From Thermomicrobiales bacterium (lineage in GTDB: Bacteria > Chloroflexota > Chloroflexia > Thermomicrobiales > UBA6265): DNA of 46,739 nt. The stretch covers positions 53,684-100,422 of the forward strand of contig JAGQGU010000011.1 of NCBI GenBank assembly GCA_020432165.1, given 5' to 3'. Shown here piece after piece: positions 1 through 9,117 of this stretch. The translations under genes and the position numbers were made by a program. The notes beneath the pieces are model-generated. The model made no database searches and was not told where the DNA came from. It saw only the letters and a program-made list of their open reading frames with translations. The first letter of the stretch is position 1. Every line of letters begins with the position of its first letter.

Positions 1-21
1 TGATCCCGATCACGATATCAG

Positions 22-51
22 GGAGGCGTCGATGCCGACGCCTCCTTTTTT
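22..51 (+). terminator. Rho-independent terminator of a gene left of the window
   Basis: A perfect 9-bp stem (GGAGGCGTC / GACGCCTCC) with a 6-nt loop is followed directly by six T residues. It must end a plus-strand transcript that starts outside the window. Confidence 0.85.
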
Positions 52-217
52 GTTGCCCGGCGGAAATGGGGATCACCATCTCGGGAAGCGGCTATGCCTG
101 GATTTCATATGGGTAGTCAATTGGGTAATTCTTGCGGATGCTTTAGATACTTCCCCAGTCATACGCTAAGGCTGTGTCAATCAGTGGCACAACGCTTTTA
201 GCATGGGATGAGTGATT

Positions 218-1393
218 ATGGACAGTAAAGCCATTCAAAAGAAGAACTATACGTCGGTACTCAAGCCGAATCAGGTGCTTAACGAATTGAAGAATGACAA
301 TTCGAGTATTTTCGCTGCGCTGAGTATTGGCGAGAAGGCCATAGCGGATAAATACGCAGCTCTGGGTGGGGAACGCGCGTTTGGGCTCGTAACCGACAAG
401 GATGAGGGAAAGGTATGGTACTTTGGCGGTTCGGCTATTGTCTACAACAAGGAGAAAAAGGCAGCTTTCGCTATCCATGGTGCCATCTATGCCAAATGGC
501 ATGAGGCGGGCGGACTGAGTTTTGGCGTCCCAACGACTGATGAAACAGCCACTCTGGATGGCGTTGGTCGCTTCAATCACTTCAACAACAATACGGCCTC
601 GATCTATTGGTCTCCCCAGTCCGGCGCTCATACGATCTACGGTGCTATTCGCACACGCTGGGCTGAACTTGGATGGGAACGAAGCTATCTTGGCTATCCG
701 ACCTCGGATGAGGTCGATTTCGCCAGTGGCGGCCGTGCCAATGATTTCCAGAATGGTGGTATCTACTGGTGGTCAGATACTGATGCCATCGATCTGCGGG
801 ATGTCGTGGTGCGCTATACAGGACTCCACTGTTTCGGTGAGACGGACTGGGATCAATCATCGGATTCCGACGAGCCCTACGTCATTTTCGCAATGACCAC
901 ACCCAAGAATGTCTGGAGCGCTACCAGCCGCATCTATGATGATGTCGATGGCGGCGAGCAACGACCTGATCTGCAGGAACTCTATCGGGGCCGACCATAT
1001 GGACTGAATATCGGTATCGTCCTGATGGAGCACGATTTCGGCAACCCCAACAAATACCGGGATGAGGTGATGACAGTTGTGAGCGGCGTTCACGCCGCAG
1101 GTGTCGTCGGGCTTGGACTCATTCCTGTAGTCGGGCCGCTTATTGCTGCAGTCGCAGGATCGGCCCTGGGCTCTCTGATGCCAAAGCTGGGTGGTGCCAT
1201 CAATGATCTCCTCGATACCGGAGATGACCGTATTGGCACGACAACCATCACACTCGGAGCCAGGGAGATGGTGCTACTCGCTGCCCGCACCAATAACTCC
1301 AAACAGGGAGCCATTGGTTACAAGCGTGAGAGTCAGCTTATCTCTGGGCTCGGAGCCTCCTACAAGGTCTATATCGACGTCGTGCCAGCATAG
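218..1393 (+). CDS. LGFP-repeat protein with C-terminal domain of unknown function
   Basis: The N-terminal half carries three LGFP-type repeats, visible as ALGGERAFG, GAIYAKWHEAGG...FGVPTTDE and GAIRTRWAELG...LGYPTSDE. This repeat is known from surface or cell-wall-associated proteins of Actinobacteria and some Chloroflexota. The C-terminal half (from about residue 200) is not recognised; it contains a glycine-rich hydrophobic stretch near residues 295-325 (GLGLIPVVGPLIAAVAGSAL) that could insert in or pass a membrane. There is no N-terminal signal peptide, which is odd for an LGFP protein. An in-frame GTG lies 6 nt upstream of the chosen ATG; GGGATG just before it could serve either. It stands alone, with about 160 nt before it and a separate promoter after it. 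The repeat call is firm; the function is unknown. Confidence 0.8.
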   Translation: MDSKAIQKKNYTSVLKPNQVLNELKNDNSSIFAALSIGEKAIADKYAALGGERAFGLVTDKDEGKVWYFGGSAIVYNKEKKAAFAIHGAIYAKWHEAGGLSFGVPTTDETATLDGVGRFNHFNNNTASIYWSPQSGAHTIYGAIRTRWAELGWERSYLGYPTSDEVDFASGGRANDFQNGGIYWWSDTDAIDLRDVVVRYTGLHCFGETDWDQSSDSDEPYVIFAMTTPKNVWSATSRIYDDVDGGEQRPDLQELYRGRPYGLNIGIVLMEHDFGNPNKYRDEVMTVVSGVHAAGVVGLGLIPVVGPLIAAVAGSALGSLMPKLGGAINDLLDTGDDRIGTTTITLGAREMVLLAARTNNSKQGAIGYKRESQLISGLGASYKVYIDVVPA

Positions 1394-1438
1394 GCAGAAG
1401 TTGTTGGTCTCGCCCATGATATGCGCTGCCCTAAGGTA

Positions 1439-1468
1439 TTGCAGTTGATACCTTGTCCTCGGTATAAT
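1439..1468 (+). promoter_or_regulatory. Probable promoter of the siderophore-binding protein gene
   Basis: TTGCAG at 1439-1444 and a perfect TATAAT at 1463-1468 are separated by 18 nt. The -10 box lies inside the left arm of the double palindrome at 1459-1497, so a protein bound there would block initiation. Confidence 0.55.
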
Positions 1469-1497
1469 TCCGACATGAAAGATCGGAATTATACCGA
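1459..1497. promoter_or_regulatory. Double-palindrome operator, probably metal responsive
   Basis: Perfect 15-bp inverted repeat: TCGGTATAATTCCGA at 1459-1473 and its complement at 1483-1497, separated by 9 nt. Each arm is itself a near palindrome (TCGGTA-TAA-TTCCGA), so the site looks like two operators 24 bp apart, centre to centre. It overlaps the -10 box and lies about 60 nt before the gene. A site with the same 24-bp geometry precedes the ZnuA-like gene (28782-28824). A Fur/Zur or DtxR/IdeR-type regulator is the inferred binder; none is encoded nearby. Confidence 0.65.
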
Positions 1498-1557
1498 TCT
1501 TTCGACTCTATCGAAATGGTCGATGAGGTCAGCGCATATCAGTGGGAGTTGTAGGGG

Positions 1558-2673
1558 ATGAACAGTAGATCGGGAAACAGAACCGGCACCATGGGCCGCC
1601 GCCGTTTTGTTGGAGCAACGACCGCTGCCGGGTTGCTGGCGACCCATGCGGGACGCACATTGGCGCAATCATCAGCCACTCCCGAGGCGTCCGGATTTCG
1701 CCTGAATACGCTTTCGCCAGAGGAGCTGGGAGCGCCCGCAGTACCGGCGCCAACCAAGTCTGTTTCAGAGGAGCCATGGCTAATGGAAGACGCTCTGGCA
1801 CCATACAAGAACTATGGCACTGATGCAGCGCCGGGCGTTTTTCCGCGCACCATTCGCCATGAGAATGGCGAGACGTTGCTGGAAGCGAAGCCAGAGCGTG
1901 TGATTGCGCTCGAACTCGGAACCATCGATACGCTTTCCCTGCTGGGGATGGCACCCGCCGGTATTGTGGACTACAATCCGCTCCCGCTGGGCGATGTGAT
2001 GGAATCGTTCCTGGCTGATGTTCCGCGTGTTGCCAGCTGGAGCGAGGTCGATTCCGAGGCCGTGCTTGTTGCTGAGCCAGACCTTATCACCGCCGACTCC
2101 GGAGGAGATCCGATTCTGGCCGACCTCGCCCCGACAGTCTTCATGAAGAGCGCCGGCAGCGGTGTGTTGTGGAAGGAAGTCTTCGAGATGTCCATCCTCT
2201 CGCTTGGCGAGGAGGAGCGTGGTGCCGGCATCGTGGAGCAGTATGAGGAGCGTGTGCGTGCCCTCAACCAGGTCCTTCCTAGTCCACGACCAACAATTAG
2301 CTTCATTCGTGTGCAGGACGGTAGCATGCGCTATCACCTGCGCAACAACTTCATTGGTCGCATCCTCACCGATCTCGGCTTCCCTCGACCTGCCGCGCAG
2401 AACGTGGATGACTTTATGTATCTGAACATGTCGCTGGAGACACTCGGCGAGTATGCGGATGCCGACATCATCGTTGTTGCTACTGATGCGGGCGATGAAG
2501 CGGGTGCATTCATGGAAGAGATGCTGGGTGGCGCTGTATGGGAAACTCTGAGCGCTGTTCAAAACGATGCCGTCTGGCTGGTCGACAGCGCCATCTGGGT
2601 GGCAGGCGTCGGCTACGCGGGCGCTAACCGCGTGTTGGACGATATCGCTGCCTATTTTGGTGTTGAGGGCTAA
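1558..2673 (+). CDS. Tat-exported iron-siderophore ABC transporter substrate-binding protein
   Basis: A 371-aa periplasmic-binding protein of the FepB/FhuD (TroA-like, PF01497) class. The N-terminus has a twin-arginine motif (GRRRFVGA, residues 13-20), a hydrophobic stretch and an AQSS cleavage region near residue 38. The binding domain begins at about residue 105 (KPERVIALELGTIDTLSLLG) and includes the family's paired lobes (EPDLITAD...PTVFM, residues 175-200; DFMYLNMSLETLGEYADADIIVVA). The expected role is capture of ferric siderophore for an ABC importer, but no permease or ATPase gene lies in the window, so partners must be elsewhere. ATG 1558 follows a close AGGGG. The double palindrome and promoter just upstream suggest repression when metal is replete. 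Family confident; exact ligand unknown. Confidence 0.85.
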   Translation: MNSRSGNRTGTMGRRRFVGATTAAGLLATHAGRTLAQSSATPEASGFRLNTLSPEELGAPAVPAPTKSVSEEPWLMEDALAPYKNYGTDAAPGVFPRTIRHENGETLLEAKPERVIALELGTIDTLSLLGMAPAGIVDYNPLPLGDVMESFLADVPRVASWSEVDSEAVLVAEPDLITADSGGDPILADLAPTVFMKSAGSGVLWKEVFEMSILSLGEEERGAGIVEQYEERVRALNQVLPSPRPTISFIRVQDGSMRYHLRNNFIGRILTDLGFPRPAAQNVDDFMYLNMSLETLGEYADADIIVVATDAGDEAGAFMEEMLGGAVWETLSAVQNDAVWLVDSAIWVAGVGYAGANRVLDDIAAYFGVEG

Positions 2674-2703
2674 CCTGTACCGGAACTGAACTAAGACGGA
2701 GAG

Positions 2704-2740
2704 GCGGGATCCGGAAACGGGTCCCGCTTCTTGCTTTGTC
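2704..2740 (+). terminator. Terminator after the siderophore-binding protein gene
   Basis: A 10-bp stem (GCGGGATCCG / CGGGTCCCGC, one G-U pair) closed by a GAAA tetraloop is followed by the T-rich tract TTCTTGCTTT. Confidence 0.75.
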
Positions 2741-2903
2741 CTCCTGCCTCGACATATGTAGTCTGGCGGTCTCGACTTAACGTATGACACGGTTCTGCGC
2801 ATCATGAAGTGTAAATGGGTAATTCTAGCTAATGAGTAATTGCAATAAAAGTTCTATTGTAAGAATGCGCCAGACTGACGCGGAAATACTCAAGGGGAGG
2901 TTT

Positions 2904-5873
2904 ATGATGACCCATTTTCGCGGGCAGCAGCCCAACTCCTGTCCTACATGCTCGCATGAGGGAGCAGCTGGTACGCCACCTGCAGCCCTCGCTGTTGGCG
3001 GAGGCCACCAATTGTCACGGCGTGATCTCCTCCGAGGAGCCGCGGGACTGGCGGTTGGTACTGCAGCAGCATTAGCCGCGGTTGATCGAGTTGCGGAGCG
3101 ATATCTGCGATCCGGATCACAATCAGGGCCGTCGCGCGCTGCCGCCCAAAGCAGCGATCCACTCCAATTTGGTCAACAGATTACTACACCGGATGGTACG
3201 CCTCTCGGTGGACTGGTGCAGTTGGATGTCTGGCCGGATGGTCGCTACCACATCAGATTCCATATGCACTCCAGTAGTCATCTTGGCAAATTCGACTATA
3301 CCCTCCGTGCGTACCTGAATGCACCCGACTTCCCCACGCTCTTCCTCCTGCATAGTGGCCACGTCAGCGGTGTAGATGACTCCGATCACGAAGAAGATGG
3401 TTTCAATGCCCTCATTCCGCTCTATTGGGATCAGCTGGTAGCCGGTGGATCGTTCAATGTTGGTAAGGATTACCAGTGGGGTGGGATTGTCGGTGGTTTG
3501 CTGAGCATCCCTGATTTCCTGTCCGAACTCCTTGGCTTCGGGGTCGATCTGGTAGCTGGTGGATTGGGTGCAATCATTGGCGGCACACTGGAGGCATCTT
3601 CTGTGCTCGGCGTCGACCTCGGACCGGGCGGCACGCTTGGTGTCCTTGGTGGTGTCGGCGTGTTTGCCGTCAGTATGGGGCTTGGGTTGCCCCTGGGGGC
3701 CTCATTGATACTGGCGACCGGTGCTGGCGTCGGCATCGGAGCACTGGCGGAATCGATGATCGAATCGCGACCGCTGAACGATACCGAGATTGCACTCGCG
3801 CGCTCGGTATACGGTGAGACAATTCCTTACGAAAACGTCCTGCTTACCAATCTGAATGGGGTGAGCGACAGGGCGTTCACGGTGCCCGGTGCTGATGGCA
3901 AGACCTACCTTAACCTCGGGTCGAATTACGCTGACCCGATTGGTGCAACTGACGGTAGCTATCCCGTCCGCGGCCAGTTGCTTATACATGAGCTCGGTCA
4001 TGCCTGGCAGATCGAACAACGTACCTTTGTGGCCGGATATATGTGTAGTGCGCTCGTGAGTCAGGCACAGAATTCGTTCTATAGCAGCGCCTACAAGTAC
4101 GGTGATCCAGGTCCTGATTGGGACGATGGCTTCAATTTGGAGCAACAGGCATCGATTGTCGATAACTGGTTCGCAGCCGTGGACAACAGCGCGGGTTATC
4201 GACCGATGGATCAGGGAAACCCATATTATCGATATATCTGGGATAACATCCTGCACAAGGACATTCCGTTTACCGCACCGGGGAATCTGCGTTCGGCATC
4301 TGGTATGGCGATATCACCGCATTCGTGGGAGATTGACGTCTGCTATGCCGGTGCTGACGGAAATATCTATGAGAGCTATTGGCAGGATCAGATCGGCTGG
4401 ACCGGTCCAGTTGGAATTGCCAACGCGGGTACTGCCGCGAATGCCGGTGTGGCGATGGCCACACGCATCGAGAATCTGGACATGTTCTGGCCCGGCCCGG
4501 ACGGATCGATCTGGCATCAGAGCTACGATGGTGGTATCGGTAGTCCCGGTACTGTCGCCGGGGCCGGGAGTGCGATTCTTACATCACCGAACGGATTTGC
4601 GCAGTCTGTCTCTGTTTCCTGCAAGACTCCATGGCACATGGATATCTTCTCTGTCGCTCCCGATGGATCCATCATGACTGTCTGGTGGGATGGTAACGGT
4701 CCCACCTGGGGTACAGCTACGCCGATAACGGTCCCTGGCGTCGCGGCAGGTGCCGTCGCCACTGTTGCCCGCAATCCGAATCATGTCGATGTCTACTGGG
4801 TTGCACCTGACGGTGCGGTGGATATCGCGTGGTGGGAACAGGCATCCGGTTGGTCGCCTGTCTATGCAATTGGCCCACCAGGTAGCGCGGTGCCAACATC
4901 GCTGGGTGTGTGCTGTCGCAATCCAGAACAGATCGATATCTTCTGGGTGACACCAGATGGTTCGGTTGGCTCGAACTGGTGGAATCCGGATGGCTGGCAT
5001 GCTCCATTCCTGGTTGCTGGTCCGGGTAGCGCTGTTGGCGGAATCACGGCCATAGCGAGTAATCCGGAACACGTGGTGGTCTTCTATGTTGCGCCGGATG
5101 GTTCGATCGGACACGTCTGGTGGGAGCCATCGGATCCGGGTTGGAGGGGACCATACACATTGACCGCGCCGGGTAGTGCCAGTGTGGGATCAACGATCAG
5201 AGCGGTCGCGCGTACGCCGAAGCTCTGTGACATTTTCTGGATCGGTCCCGATGGATCGGTGCGGTCCAACTGGTTCGATGGTGCCAACTGGCGCGGGGAG
5301 TTCTCTCTGGCTGGCCCTGGCTCCGCGGCTGTACCGCCAACGCCCGGCGTTGCTACTGCGAACGAGACGATCGATACCGGTGGCATGGATTCCGATGGTG
5401 ATGGCCTCAGTGATGACGATGAGACGTTGGTCTACGGCACTGATCCGATGAACACCGACACTGATGGCGATGGTGTCAGCGACGGTCAGGAGGTTGCCGA
5501 TGGCACCGATCCTTTGGATCCGGCGATCTATGCTGGCGCACCTGGTCCTGACATTGATAGTGATGGTGATGGTCTCACCGATACTGATGAAACCGACCTC
5601 TACGGCACCGATCCCAACAATAGCGACACGGATGGTGATGGGGTAGGGGACGGTCAGGAAGTTGCCGACGGCACTGATCCGCTTGATCCGAACGACTACC
5701 TCGAACCGGGCCGACTGGATTCGGATAACGATGGCCTCTATGACGACGATGAGATCGATATATACGGTACCGATCCCTTCCTGTGGGACACCGATGGTGA
5801 TGGAGTGGATGACGGCCAGGAGATATACGACGGCACTGATCCGCTCAATCCAGGCAGCTTTATCGAGCACTGA
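2904..5873 (+). CDS. Large Tat-exported HExxH / DUF346 propeller / TSP3-repeat protein
   Basis: About 989 aa. ATG 2904 (or ATG 2907) is chosen because AAGGGGAGG lies directly upstream; an in-frame upstream extension to 2832 has no such site. Order of parts: a Tat signal ([15 protein letters not shown], about residues 36-50); an unassigned domain with H/D-rich segments; a long glycine-rich hydrophobic stretch (about residues 210-285); a zincin-type HELGH motif (H362, E363, H366) followed by an EQQA glutamate that could be the third zinc ligand; seven DUF346/PLL-like repeats; and three calcium-binding thrombospondin type-3 repeats at the C-terminus. It is probably secreted and carbohydrate- or surface-binding. 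Whether the HExxH site is catalytic is not shown. It has its own transcription unit, with terminators on both sides. Confidence 0.8.
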   Translation: MMTHFRGQQPNSCPTCSHEGAAGTPPAALAVGGGHQLSRRDLLRGAAGLAVGTAAALAAVDRVAERYLRSGSQSGPSRAAAQSSDPLQFGQQITTPDGTPLGGLVQLDVWPDGRYHIRFHMHSSSHLGKFDYTLRAYLNAPDFPTLFLLHSGHVSGVDDSDHEEDGFNALIPLYWDQLVAGGSFNVGKDYQWGGIVGGLLSIPDFLSELLGFGVDLVAGGLGAIIGGTLEASSVLGVDLGPGGTLGVLGGVGVFAVSMGLGLPLGASLILATGAGVGIGALAESMIESRPLNDTEIALARSVYGETIPYENVLLTNLNGVSDRAFTVPGADGKTYLNLGSNYADPIGATDGSYPVRGQLLIHELGHAWQIEQRTFVAGYMCSALVSQAQNSFYSSAYKYGDPGPDWDDGFNLEQQASIVDNWFAAVDNSAGYRPMDQGNPYYRYIWDNILHKDIPFTAPGNLRSASGMAISPHSWEIDVCYAGADGNIYESYWQDQIGWTGPVGIANAGTAANAGVAMATRIENLDMFWPGPDGSIWHQSYDGGIGSPGTVAGAGSAILTSPNGFAQSVSVSCKTPWHMDIFSVAPDGSIMTVWWDGNGPTWGTATPITVPGVAAGAVATVARNPNHVDVYWVAPDGAVDIAWWEQASGWSPVYAIGPPGSAVPTSLGVCCRNPEQIDIFWVTPDGSVGSNWWNPDGWHAPFLVAGPGSAVGGITAIASNPEHVVVFYVAPDGSIGHVWWEPSDPGWRGPYTLTAPGSASVGSTIRAVARTPKLCDIFWIGPDGSVRSNWFDGANWRGEFSLAGPGSAAVPPTPGVATANETIDTGGMDSDGDGLSDDDETLVYGTDPMNTDTDGDGVSDGQEVADGTDPLDPAIYAGAPGPDIDSDGDGLTDTDETDLYGTDPNNSDTDGDGVGDGQEVADGTDPLDPNDYLEPGRLDSDNDGLYDDDEIDIYGTDPFLWDTDGDGVDDGQEIYDGTDPLNPGSFIEH
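4296..5330 (+). repeat. Seven DUF346-type repeats inside the secreted protein
   Basis: Seven units of about 47-54 codons recur with the pattern (V/I)D(I/V)FWVAPDGS(I/V)...WW...W. The best examples are the last five, such as [12 protein letters not shown] and [12 protein letters not shown]. Seven units fit a seven-bladed propeller of the PLL-like lectin fold (inference). Confidence 0.75.
5389..5860 (+). repeat. Three thrombospondin type-3-like calcium-binding repeats
   Basis: Three copies of a roughly 45-residue unit: [12 protein letters not shown]...YGTDP followed by [22 protein letters not shown]-like text. DxDxDG loops bind calcium in this family. The copies start near 5389, 5548 and 5716 and remain similar at DNA level. 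Confidence 0.85.
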
Positions 5874-5911
5874 CAGGACTTGTCCGGTGTAGACGGACTG
5901 ATAGGCGAGAA

Positions 5912-5946
5912 GCCAGATAGGGAGTTTGTCCTAACTGGCTCTTTCC
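5912..5946 (+). terminator. Terminator after the secreted repeat protein
   Basis: Stem GCCAGATAGG / CCTAACTGGC with one A-A mismatch and an 8-nt loop, followed by TCTTTCC. The rest of the gap up to 6089 shows nothing further that I can name. Confidence 0.6.
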
Positions 5947-6089
5947 TTGCCCGCAATAGGGCAAAGTCCACGAGATGCGCCAAAGCCAGCCGCCGGGAAC
6001 AAGATCATCTCCTACGTCGTACTCAGTAAGGCGCGAGAGCGTGTAGCTCACTCAACTCTCCCGGGGTGGTTGCTCCTCGGAAATGAGTA

Positions 6090-6118
6090 TTGACGCGCTA
6101 TATTCCATATGGAATAAT
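6090..6118 (+). promoter_or_regulatory. padR promoter with overlapping PadR-type operator
   Basis: TTGACG (6090-6095), a 17-nt spacer and AATAAT (6113-6118) form a good promoter. A perfect 16-bp palindrome, TATTCCATATGGAATA (6101-6116), covers the spacer and -10 box. PadR repressors commonly bind such AT-rich dyads, so autoregulation is likely. Confidence 0.7.
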
Positions 6119-6213
6119 CGCAGTGAACTATTTATGGTTCATCGCAATTTGGGGTGGGATTCAGGCCGTGTGGTGTCTGGTGCCCGTCGGCATTGGTTGG
6201 CAGGGAAGGGACA

Positions 6214-6816
6214 TTGGCGCAAAAAGAAATCACACCGCTGGGTATTATCACCCTCGCATTGCTTGATGAGTTGGGAGAAAGCCACCCGTATGAGATTTAT
6301 CAGGTGCTACTCAAACGCAATAGCGATCGCGTCGTCAAACTGAGTACGGGCACGCTGTATCACACCATCAATAGATTGGAGAAATGTGGGTTTGTGCGCG
6401 CCCTGGGCACCGAACGATCGGGAAACCGGCCCGAGCGTACTGCCTATGAAGTCACAGCTCAAGGTATTCAGGCCTTACACAATCGGGTGATCGATCTGCT
6501 GGCGAATCCACCAGCGGAGTATCCGGTGTTTCCAATCGTGATTGGTGAGATTCACCACCTGGCGCCTTCAACGGTCGTGAGCCTGTTACAGCGGCGGGTG
6601 GATCGTCTCCAATCGGCGCGGGAATCATTGGCCTGGCTTGATGATGATGAAGCGTCTACTGTGGCGAAGCGTTATCTCCTCGGTGCCGATTACCTCCGTA
6701 TGCAACTCGATGCGGAACTCGCCTGGATCCAGAATCTGATTCACGGCATCGAATCTGGCGCAATTGACTGGACTGAAACCGATCCGGTAACGGTCACCGA
6801 CGAGGAGAACTCCTAG
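6214..6816 (+). CDS. PadR-family transcriptional regulator
   Basis: A 200-aa protein with an N-terminal PadR winged helix (EITPLGIITLALLDELGES, PYEIYQVL, LSTGTLYHTINRLEKCGFV, YEVTAQG) and a long C-terminal helical region as in PadR subfamily 1/Vir. TTG 6214 is preferred as start because GGGAAGGGA precedes it and the PadR fold begins at once; an upstream ATG (6154) would add 20 unconserved residues. The gene sits 83 nt before an MFS exporter gene on the same strand, the usual arrangement in which PadR represses a drug pump and is relieved by an inducer. The palindrome over its promoter supports autoregulation. Family confident; ligand unknown. Confidence 0.88.
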   Translation: MAQKEITPLGIITLALLDELGESHPYEIYQVLLKRNSDRVVKLSTGTLYHTINRLEKCGFVRALGTERSGNRPERTAYEVTAQGIQALHNRVIDLLANPPAEYPVFPIVIGEIHHLAPSTVVSLLQRRVDRLQSARESLAWLDDDEASTVAKRYLLGADYLRMQLDAELAWIQNLIHGIESGAIDWTETDPVTVTDEENS

Positions 6817-6899
6817 TTCGCTAATCCATCCTGTGTCAAAATCTCCGAGTTGCGATTTGATTCATGATGATCGCCGCTCTTTGTATAGAAGGAAATGCA

Positions 6900-8402
6900 A
6901 TGGCAACAATGGCCCCGGCACCTGATGTGGTGCCACCAATCCAGGGACGCGAGCGTACGATTGCGCTTTGGTCACTCTTTTTGGCGTTCTTCATGGAGTT
7001 GCTGGATGCGACGATCGTGAATGTCACGCTGCCATCAATCGAGCGATCGCTGAACGCCTCGTCTGGTGAACAGCAGTGGATGGTTGCTGCTTATGGTCTT
7101 GCGTTGGCGATCGGCTTGATGACTGGTGCGCGACTTGGTGACATCCATGGCCGGAAGCGACTTTTTGTGATCGGCCTGACCTGCTTCGTGCTCGCATCGA
7201 CCTTCTGCGGTGTAGCGCAGAATCCGGAGATGCTCATCGTTTCGCGTGCCTTGCAAGGCTTCTCGTCGGCAATGATGATTCCGCAGGTGCTGAGTAGCAT
7301 CCAGGTGATGTATCGGCCCTCGGAGCGTGGTTCGGCCATGGCCGGATTCTCCGCGTTGGCTGGTGTGGCGTCGGTGTCCGGGCCGATCCTTGGCGCGGTG
7401 TTGACCGACGCCGATCTCTTCGGGCTTGGTTGGCGCTCGATCTTCCTCGTGAATGTGCCCGTAGGGATCTTCGCTGTCATGATGGCGATCCGGCTCGTAC
7501 CAGAGTCGTTCGCGCCGAACCGCCCAACACTCGATATCCCTGGAGTATTGATGTTGGCGGCAGGTTTGCTGGCTATCCTCTACCCATTGATGATGGGGCA
7601 AGAGAAAGACTGGCCTGCGTGGACGTTTATCAGCATGGCGATTGGTCTGGTGATCCTCGCCGGTTTCGTCTACTTGCAACGGCGCGAGGCGTTGGCCGGG
7701 GGTGAGCCGCTGGTCGATCTCTCGCTCTTCAATATCAGATCATACGCAAGCGGTGTCTTCACCATCTTCGTCTTCTTTATGGCGATGGCTGGCTACTTTC
7801 TCGTGCAAACCATCTATATGCAGGAGGGATTGGAGTTCAGTATTCTGCGCGCGGGTCTGACAATGATTCCATTCTCGATCGGTGTTTCCCTCTTCGCCGG
7901 GCTTTCGGCAGCGAAGCTGGTCGGAATCATGGGACGCAAAGTTCTGCAACTCGGTCCGATTGTGATGGGCGCCGGTCTCCTGTTGACCCTCTTCATATTC
8001 AATCGCAGTGGTATGGATACGTCGTCGTGGGTGTTGGCCCCGGGACTTTTCGTTGCTGGTGCGGGTATGGGCATGGTCGTTGCACCGATCGGAATCTTCG
8101 TCTTGTCGGAAGTGCCGGTGAGCAAGGCTGGTCCAGCCTCGGGGCTCTACAACACGCTGCAGCAACTGGCTGGCGCGGTTGGCGTCGCGATCATCGGTAC
8201 GATCTTCTTCAATCGGATCGAGCACTATTTCACGGAGAACATCGCCGCGATCCAGACGGGCACGATGGCCCCGGACAAACCGTGGACAAGCAGCTATGCG
8301 GTCACCGTCTGGGTGATGGTTGCCTTTATGATTGCTGCTTCGTTTGCAGCCAGCCTGTTACCCGCACACCCGGAGTATGACGACTCAGTCATGAATCACT
8401 GA
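6900..8402 (+). CDS. MFS transporter, DHA2 (EmrB/QacA) family
   Basis: About 500 aa with 14 predicted membrane segments. The N-terminal signature MELLDATIVNVTLPSIERSL is the DHA2 motif D1, and GARLGDIHGRKRLF is the MFS motif A loop. Expected function: proton-driven efflux of hydrophobic drugs or metabolites across the inner membrane. ATG 6900 is chosen because GAAGGA lies 5 nt upstream; the longer frame from 6864 lacks such a site. It follows the padR gene and is probably its regulatory target and co-transcribed with it. Substrate cannot be read from the sequence. Confidence 0.9.
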   Translation: MATMAPAPDVVPPIQGRERTIALWSLFLAFFMELLDATIVNVTLPSIERSLNASSGEQQWMVAAYGLALAIGLMTGARLGDIHGRKRLFVIGLTCFVLASTFCGVAQNPEMLIVSRALQGFSSAMMIPQVLSSIQVMYRPSERGSAMAGFSALAGVASVSGPILGAVLTDADLFGLGWRSIFLVNVPVGIFAVMMAIRLVPESFAPNRPTLDIPGVLMLAAGLLAILYPLMMGQEKDWPAWTFISMAIGLVILAGFVYLQRREALAGGEPLVDLSLFNIRSYASGVFTIFVFFMAMAGYFLVQTIYMQEGLEFSILRAGLTMIPFSIGVSLFAGLSAAKLVGIMGRKVLQLGPIVMGAGLLLTLFIFNRSGMDTSSWVLAPGLFVAGAGMGMVVAPIGIFVLSEVPVSKAGPASGLYNTLQQLAGAVGVAIIGTIFFNRIEHYFTENIAAIQTGTMAPDKPWTSSYAVTVWVMVAFMIAASFAASLLPAHPEYDDSVMNH

Positions 8403-8593
8403 CCCTGGCGCTCTCTTCCATCAACGGCCGAACAGCACCCATGGCTCGAATCCCTTGGGACAGGCATAGTTGAATTGTGGCTTTGATTGGTACTGCGAGT
8501 AGACGAGACGTCAAGATATTCCATCCTACCTCCGACCCCAAATGAATTGACACGGCTGGTAAGGAAGGCGCGTGCCAGCTGGTTGTGGAAGCA

Positions 8594-8899
8594 ATGCCGG
8601 TGAAAACAACATCGAAAAGGAGCCTGCGACGCAAGCTTTCTCCCGAGATGATCTGTGAGATAGTGCAGCGATATGAGTCTGGTGAATACACCACGGACCT
8701 CAGCCGGGAGTACGGCATATCCAAGAGCGGACTTCTCAAGCTACTTCGGGAAGAGGGTGTCAGGATGAGGAAACAACCGATCACACCGGAAGATGAGCAG
8801 AACGCTGTGAACCTCTACCAAGGTGGGATGACGATCAATCAGGTGGTGGAGCAGATCGGATACTCGTATGGGACTATCCGTCGAGTGTTGTATGAGTGA
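8594..8899 (+). CDS. Small two-HTH DNA-binding protein
   Basis: About 101 aa containing two consecutive resolvase/transposase-like helix-turn-helix units: LSPEMICEIVQRYESGEYTT...YGISKSGLLKLLREEGV and ITPEDEQNAVNLYQGG...IGYSYGTIRRVLYE. Such short proteins often sit beside recombinases and mobile elements in Actinobacteria and Chloroflexota. No recombinase is next to it here. It marks the left edge of the accessory island. A GTG 9 nt upstream is an alternative start. The preceding 190 nt after the exporter hold nothing I recognise. Confidence 0.65.
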   Translation: MPVKTTSKRSLRRKLSPEMICEIVQRYESGEYTTDLSREYGISKSGLLKLLREEGVRMRKQPITPEDEQNAVNLYQGGMTINQVVEQIGYSYGTIRRVLYE

Positions 8900-8965
8900 G
8901 GCGCTACCGTCCGAGCCAACTGCATAACAAAACGACACTCAACTTAGCGGAAAGAATCCAGTCTA

Positions 8966-9100
8966 CTAGAACGGTTTTCTCGTCTTAGGCGGAGGAGGGG
9001 TTCGTTTGTCCGTGCCCACGATCTTTGGGTCTTTGGGCGGTGGCGGTGGTTTCGGGGGTGGATTCTTAGGTGTTCTGTCTGAACCGGTAATTTGCATCAT
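8966..9100 (-). CDS. 44-aa proline-rich peptide, last gene of the TIR operon
   Basis: A 44-aa frame, MMQITGSDRTPKNPPPKPPP at the start and RTPPPPKTRKPF at the end, with 15 prolines and 10 lysines or arginines. It starts 17 nt after the stop of the 7-TM gene and has a strong GGAGGG 7 nt before its ATG, better than most genes in the window. Proline-rich basic peptides can bind SH3-like folds or act as flexible tails; here the role is unknown. Its position and ribosome site argue that it is translated with the TIR/7-TM genes. Too short for domain searches. Confidence 0.6.
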   Translation of the reverse strand: MMQITGSDRTPKNPPPKPPPPPKDPKIVGTDKRTPPPPKTRKPF

Positions 9101-9117
9101 TTTGAAGCCCTCCACTA

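Noticed and set aside
112-2832. TGGGTAATTCT shared at about 123 and about 2816
   Set aside because: An 11-nt match upstream of two unrelated genes is too short to call a regulatory repeat without more copies.
8440-8460. Possible tRNA-derived att site (GGCTCGAATCCC)
   Set aside because: Only the T-loop core resembles a tRNA; it does not match the 3' end of the tRNA-Arg at 27530 and is in the wrong orientation.
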